In this document: piece by piece, positions 61,526 through 64,000 of the stretch
How the letters are laid out: every line of letters begins with the position of its first letter
Numbering within the stretch: the first letter of the stretch is position 1
Notes under the pieces: generated by a model
What the model saw: the letters and a program-made list of their open reading frames with translations, nothing else
Database searches by the model: none
What the model was told of the DNA's origin: nothing
NCBI GenBank assembly: GCA_910576915.1
Contig: CAJTJT010000004.1
Location: forward strand, 47,038-111,037
DNA: 64,000 nucleotides
DNA from: an uncultured Elusimicrobiales bacterium
GTDB lineage: Bacteria > Elusimicrobiota > Elusimicrobia > Elusimicrobiales > Elusimicrobiaceae
Direction of reading: 5' to 3'
Translations under genes and position numbers: made by a program

Positions 61526-64000
61526 ATGAAAAAAATAACGGCCGTACTCGTCATCTTCAGTTTGCTGTGGGGCAACTTCTCCGCGGTGTACGCCAAAATG
61601 CCCCGCAAATTTATCCAAGGGTCCAAAGCGGCCAAAGCGTCTTTGCAAAGACTGCAGACGCTGCCCGAAGCCGTCCGCGCGGCCAATACGGCCCGCACGG
61701 CCGCGATGTCCGCCCAAGTGGAACGGGCGGCCCGCACCGCTTTACTGGGCCAAACGCCCAAGTTTGAAGAACTGCGCCTGCGCGCGCTGCAAGGGCGCAC
61801 TTCCTTTCTGCCCAAAGCCATCCTGGCGCACCCTGTTCCGGCGGAACGGACGGAACTCTTACGCCGCCACTTTGCCGTAGCGGTGCCGGAGGCCTCGGCC
61901 GAAGAAGTGGCGCAGGCGGCCGAATTTTGGCGCGAAGATTTAAACGGGTACCTTCCCACCCTTTCCAAAGACGCTTCTTATGACGCGCTGGCGGACGCCG
62001 CCGCGCTGGGTATTTTCGGTACGCCCGCGGATTTGACGGTTTTGGAATCCTTTTACAAGTCCGCCCAAAACACTCCGCTGGCCGCCGAAGCCGCCGCTGT
62101 TTGGACGCGCGCGCTTGCGGTGCACGGCCAATACGACAAGCTGGCTGAATTTTTCGCCAAACAAAACGGCGTCTATCCCGAACTGCAAAACGGTCTGGCC
62201 GCTTATGCCCGCCAGCACGGGTGGCAAGCGGATATCCCCGCGGTAAATACGGATGCCCCGGCCGCGCCCAGCACCGATTTGACGGAATTCGGGCTTGCCT
62301 GCCGCCTGGCGGGGGACCCGTCTAAAACCGCCACCGCCATTTGGGTAAGCATGGCCCGCCACCGGGCGGCTGCCGCGGTAACCGCCGCACGGCCCGTTAC
62401 GCTGAAAGTGCCCCAAGCGGCCCTGAAAACGCCGGAAAATTTGGCTTTGTCCTCTTTGGAAATCCCCGCTGAAACGGCCGCCGCACTCGCCCCGGAAGCC
62501 GGGGAAGCCCGGCCGGCTGGCTCCGCGCCCGCCGCTGGGGGCAGCCTGCAATTTTTCGCCAAAAACACGCCGAAAACCGACAGCCATGCGGGGGAAATAT
62601 ACGGGGGGATTCCGCTCCCGGCCATGTGGCGCGCCGCCAAACAAACGCTGGCGAAAATAAAAACCCTTTTTACCCGCAAACAAGCCCCGGCCGCTCCGGC
62701 CGCCCCGGGTGAGGAAGGCACGCGCGAAGCGTTCCAGCGTTTAGGCATTTACATGGCGTCTTACGTGATGGGGCTCGAAGTGGCAACGCCCGTCATCGCC
62801 AACTTCGGAAGCAGCTTTGGGCTCTCGCTCGAAGAAAACATTTTAGTGGCCGTAGCCACGTATTTACCGTATTCGCTGGGGGCGTTTTTCTCCAACTGGA
62901 CAAAAAAAGTGCTGGGGCGCAGAAACTCCATGAACCTGGGCCTGGCGCTTTTGGGGGGAGGCTTATTCGCCGGCGTTACGCTGTGCGGCCTGAATGGCGC
63001 GTTCGTGCCCGAGCCCAATGCCATGATGCACTTTTATAAAGCGCTGGCCTGCATTACGGCCGCCAGCATGGGCGGCGTGCTGGTGCACAACTCTGTCGGA
63101 CCCATCATGACGGAACTGAGCAAAAACGCCAGCGACCTCGTCCGCCAAAAACGCAATACATATACGGAATTCAGCCGCGCGATTGGGATGGCCTCTTCGT
63201 TTGCGTTCCCGTTCATCGCCACCAAAGTACTGGGGATGGATTGGAGCCTGGCGTTTGCGCTGCCTTTGCCGCTCGTCGGCGCGGCCGCCCTGGGCGTAAA
63301 CCTGGCTAAAATCCCCAATACAAAACCGCTGTCCGCCCCCAAGACGGATTTGCCGCAAACCAAAGGGGTACTTGATGCCATTAAAAAGAACGAATACGTC
63401 CGCTTATTTAAAGAGGAAAAAGGCGTAGGCGCGTTTTTAGGGGGGCTGTTTATTATGAACGCGGTGGAAATGGCCATTAACAGCGGATTTTTGTTCCTGC
63501 TGCCGTCTATGACGTCGGACCAGTCTTCCCAATACCTGTTTGGGCTCGCGCAGTTTGCCGCGCCGTTTTTGCTGGGCCGCTACCTGGCGGGGAAATTCTT
63601 ACAATGGTTCCCCAAACATAATATGAGCCTGGCCACCCTGCTGGCGGCCGGCGGGGGGATTGCGTCCCTGGGCGCACTGGATAACGTCTACGCCCTTACT
63701 GCGGCCTTATTCCTGGCTGAAACGGGTATTTCCACCGGGTTTACGCTCGGGTTTGCGCGGACGGCCAAAAACCCGGCCACGCAGGACCGCATCGTATCGC
63801 TGATTGTAGCCAGTGCGATTTCGTGCGCGTTCGGTCCGCTCCTGCTCACAAATTTGGCGCAAACGCTGATTGACGCGGGAATCATGTCCGCCGAAACGGC
63901 CACCGCCGCCGCGATGATCGGGATTCCCTCGGGCCTGGCGATTTTATCGGCCATGCTTTTCAAACGGGTGGAAAATTTGGGAGAAGTGACGACTTCGGTC
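61526..64000 (+). CDS. MFS-type transporter-like protein with long exported N-terminal part, 5' portion (cut by window end)
   Basis: 825 codons remain open to the last base. A signal peptide (MKKITAVLVIFSLLWGNFSAVYA) is followed by about 370 residues without membrane helices, helical and Ala-rich with HEAT-like stretches (DALADAAALGIFGTPADLTVLESF) and a Pro/Ala linker with an IKTLFTRKQ segment. From about residue 410 come eleven or more hydrophobic helices (YMASYVMGLEVATPVI, LGLALLGGGLFAG and ATQDRIVSLIVASAISCAFGP) of major-facilitator type. AAAAGGAATAAAC precedes the ATG. The fusion of a likely periplasmic domain to an MFS-like membrane part is unusual; substrate unknown. Confidence 0.75.
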   Translation, partial: MKKITAVLVIFSLLWGNFSAVYAKMPRKFIQGSKAAKASLQRLQTLPEAVRAANTARTAAMSAQVERAARTALLGQTPKFEELRLRALQGRTSFLPKAILAHPVPAERTELLRRHFAVAVPEASAEEVAQAAEFWREDLNGYLPTLSKDASYDALADAAALGIFGTPADLTVLESFYKSAQNTPLAAEAAAVWTRALAVHGQYDKLAEFFAKQNGVYPELQNGLAAYARQHGWQADIPAVNTDAPAAPSTDLTEFGLACRLAGDPSKTATAIWVSMARHRAAAAVTAARPVTLKVPQAALKTPENLALSSLEIPAETAAALAPEAGEARPAGSAPAAGGSLQFFAKNTPKTDSHAGEIYGGIPLPAMWRAAKQTLAKIKTLFTRKQAPAAPAAPGEEGTREAFQRLGIYMASYVMGLEVATPVIANFGSSFGLSLEENILVAVATYLPYSLGAFFSNWTKKVLGRRNSMNLGLALLGGGLFAGVTLCGLNGAFVPEPNAMMHFYKALACITAASMGGVLVHNSVGPIMTELSKNASDLVRQKRNTYTEFSRAIGMASSFAFPFIATKVLGMDWSLAFALPLPLVGAAALGVNLAKIPNTKPLSAPKTDLPQTKGVLDAIKKNEYVRLFKEEKGVGAFLGGLFIMNAVEMAINSGFLFLLPSMTSDQSSQYLFGLAQFAAPFLLGRYLAGKFLQWFPKHNMSLATLLAAGGGIASLGALDNVYALTAALFLAETGISTGFTLGFARTAKNPATQDRIVSLIVASAISCAFGPLLLTNLAQTLIDAGIMSAETATAAAMIGIPSGLAILSAMLFKRVENLGEVTTSV

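Noticed and set aside
61265..61717. 150-codon minus-strand frame at the leader of the last gene
   Set aside because: Half is antisense to the transporter gene and the rest covers the hairpins; no ribosome site.

Overview
The window is about 64 kb of a bacterial chromosome with an outer membrane. It carries LPS/O-antigen glycosyltransferases, an OprB-type porin, several lipoproteins and type IV pilin-like genes. The best guess is a gut-type Elusimicrobiota: solitary pilin-like genes share one near-identical leader, the fructose-6-phosphate kinase is PPi-type, and small intergenic palindromes are abundant. The taxon is inferred from gene content, not from a marker gene. No plasmid, phage, IS transposase, CRISPR array or rRNA was seen. 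There is one tRNA, tRNA-Arg(UCU).

Layout. 0-7 kb: two EamA transporters (the first cut by the window edge), a HAD phosphatase, a cyclodeaminase-like protein, an unknown helical protein and a GYF-like membrane protein. 7.2-8.0 kb: non-coding, full of hairpin repeats. 8-13 kb: peptidase T, an LEA14-like lipoprotein, a strongly structured RNA element of about 205 nt before a pilin gene, a FeoA-FeoB fusion and a 56-residue two-cluster ferredoxin with a duplicated tail. 13.2-13.7 kb: a long palindromic repeat. 13.8-27 kb: an ankyrin protein; an operon of RecB-like nuclease, phosphoglycerol-transferase-like sulfatase and FGGY kinase; a zincin; tRNA-Arg; a YejM-like sulfatase; PPi-PFK. 26.7-27.1 kb: an array of GTCAT-hairpins.

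27-39.6 kb is a surface polysaccharide region. It holds GT8, GT9 and RgpF-like genes, the complete dTDP-L-rhamnose set (rfbACDB), a dTDP-3-acetamido-3,6-dideoxyhexose set (fdtA, acyltransferase, fdtB), a WbsX-type protein, a DUF1796 protein and two glycosyltransferases. 39.7-47 kb: a secreted unknown protein translationally coupled to an Eco57I-like adenine methylase, a GDPD-like protein, DUF805, an HD-domain protein, a sirtuin, a K+ channel and a pilin.

47.7-51.1 kb holds an OprB-type porin, a pyruvoyl arginine decarboxylase and a basic amino acid antiporter, in the same order as the chlamydial aaxABC arginine-agmatine system. 51-60 kb: two secreted orphan proteins, a second adenine methylase, a HEAGH membrane protein, a third pilin, RmuC and a small lipoprotein. 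59.5-61.1 kb: an ECF sigma / zinc-finger anti-sigma / exported helical protein operon. The window ends inside a transporter-like gene with a long exported N-terminal part, preceded by a leader that looks like an attenuator.

Most genes end in clear intrinsic terminators and most have GGAG-type ribosome sites. Five genes instead have a -10-like box 6-7 nt before the ATG and no ribosome site, which suggests leaderless mRNAs.
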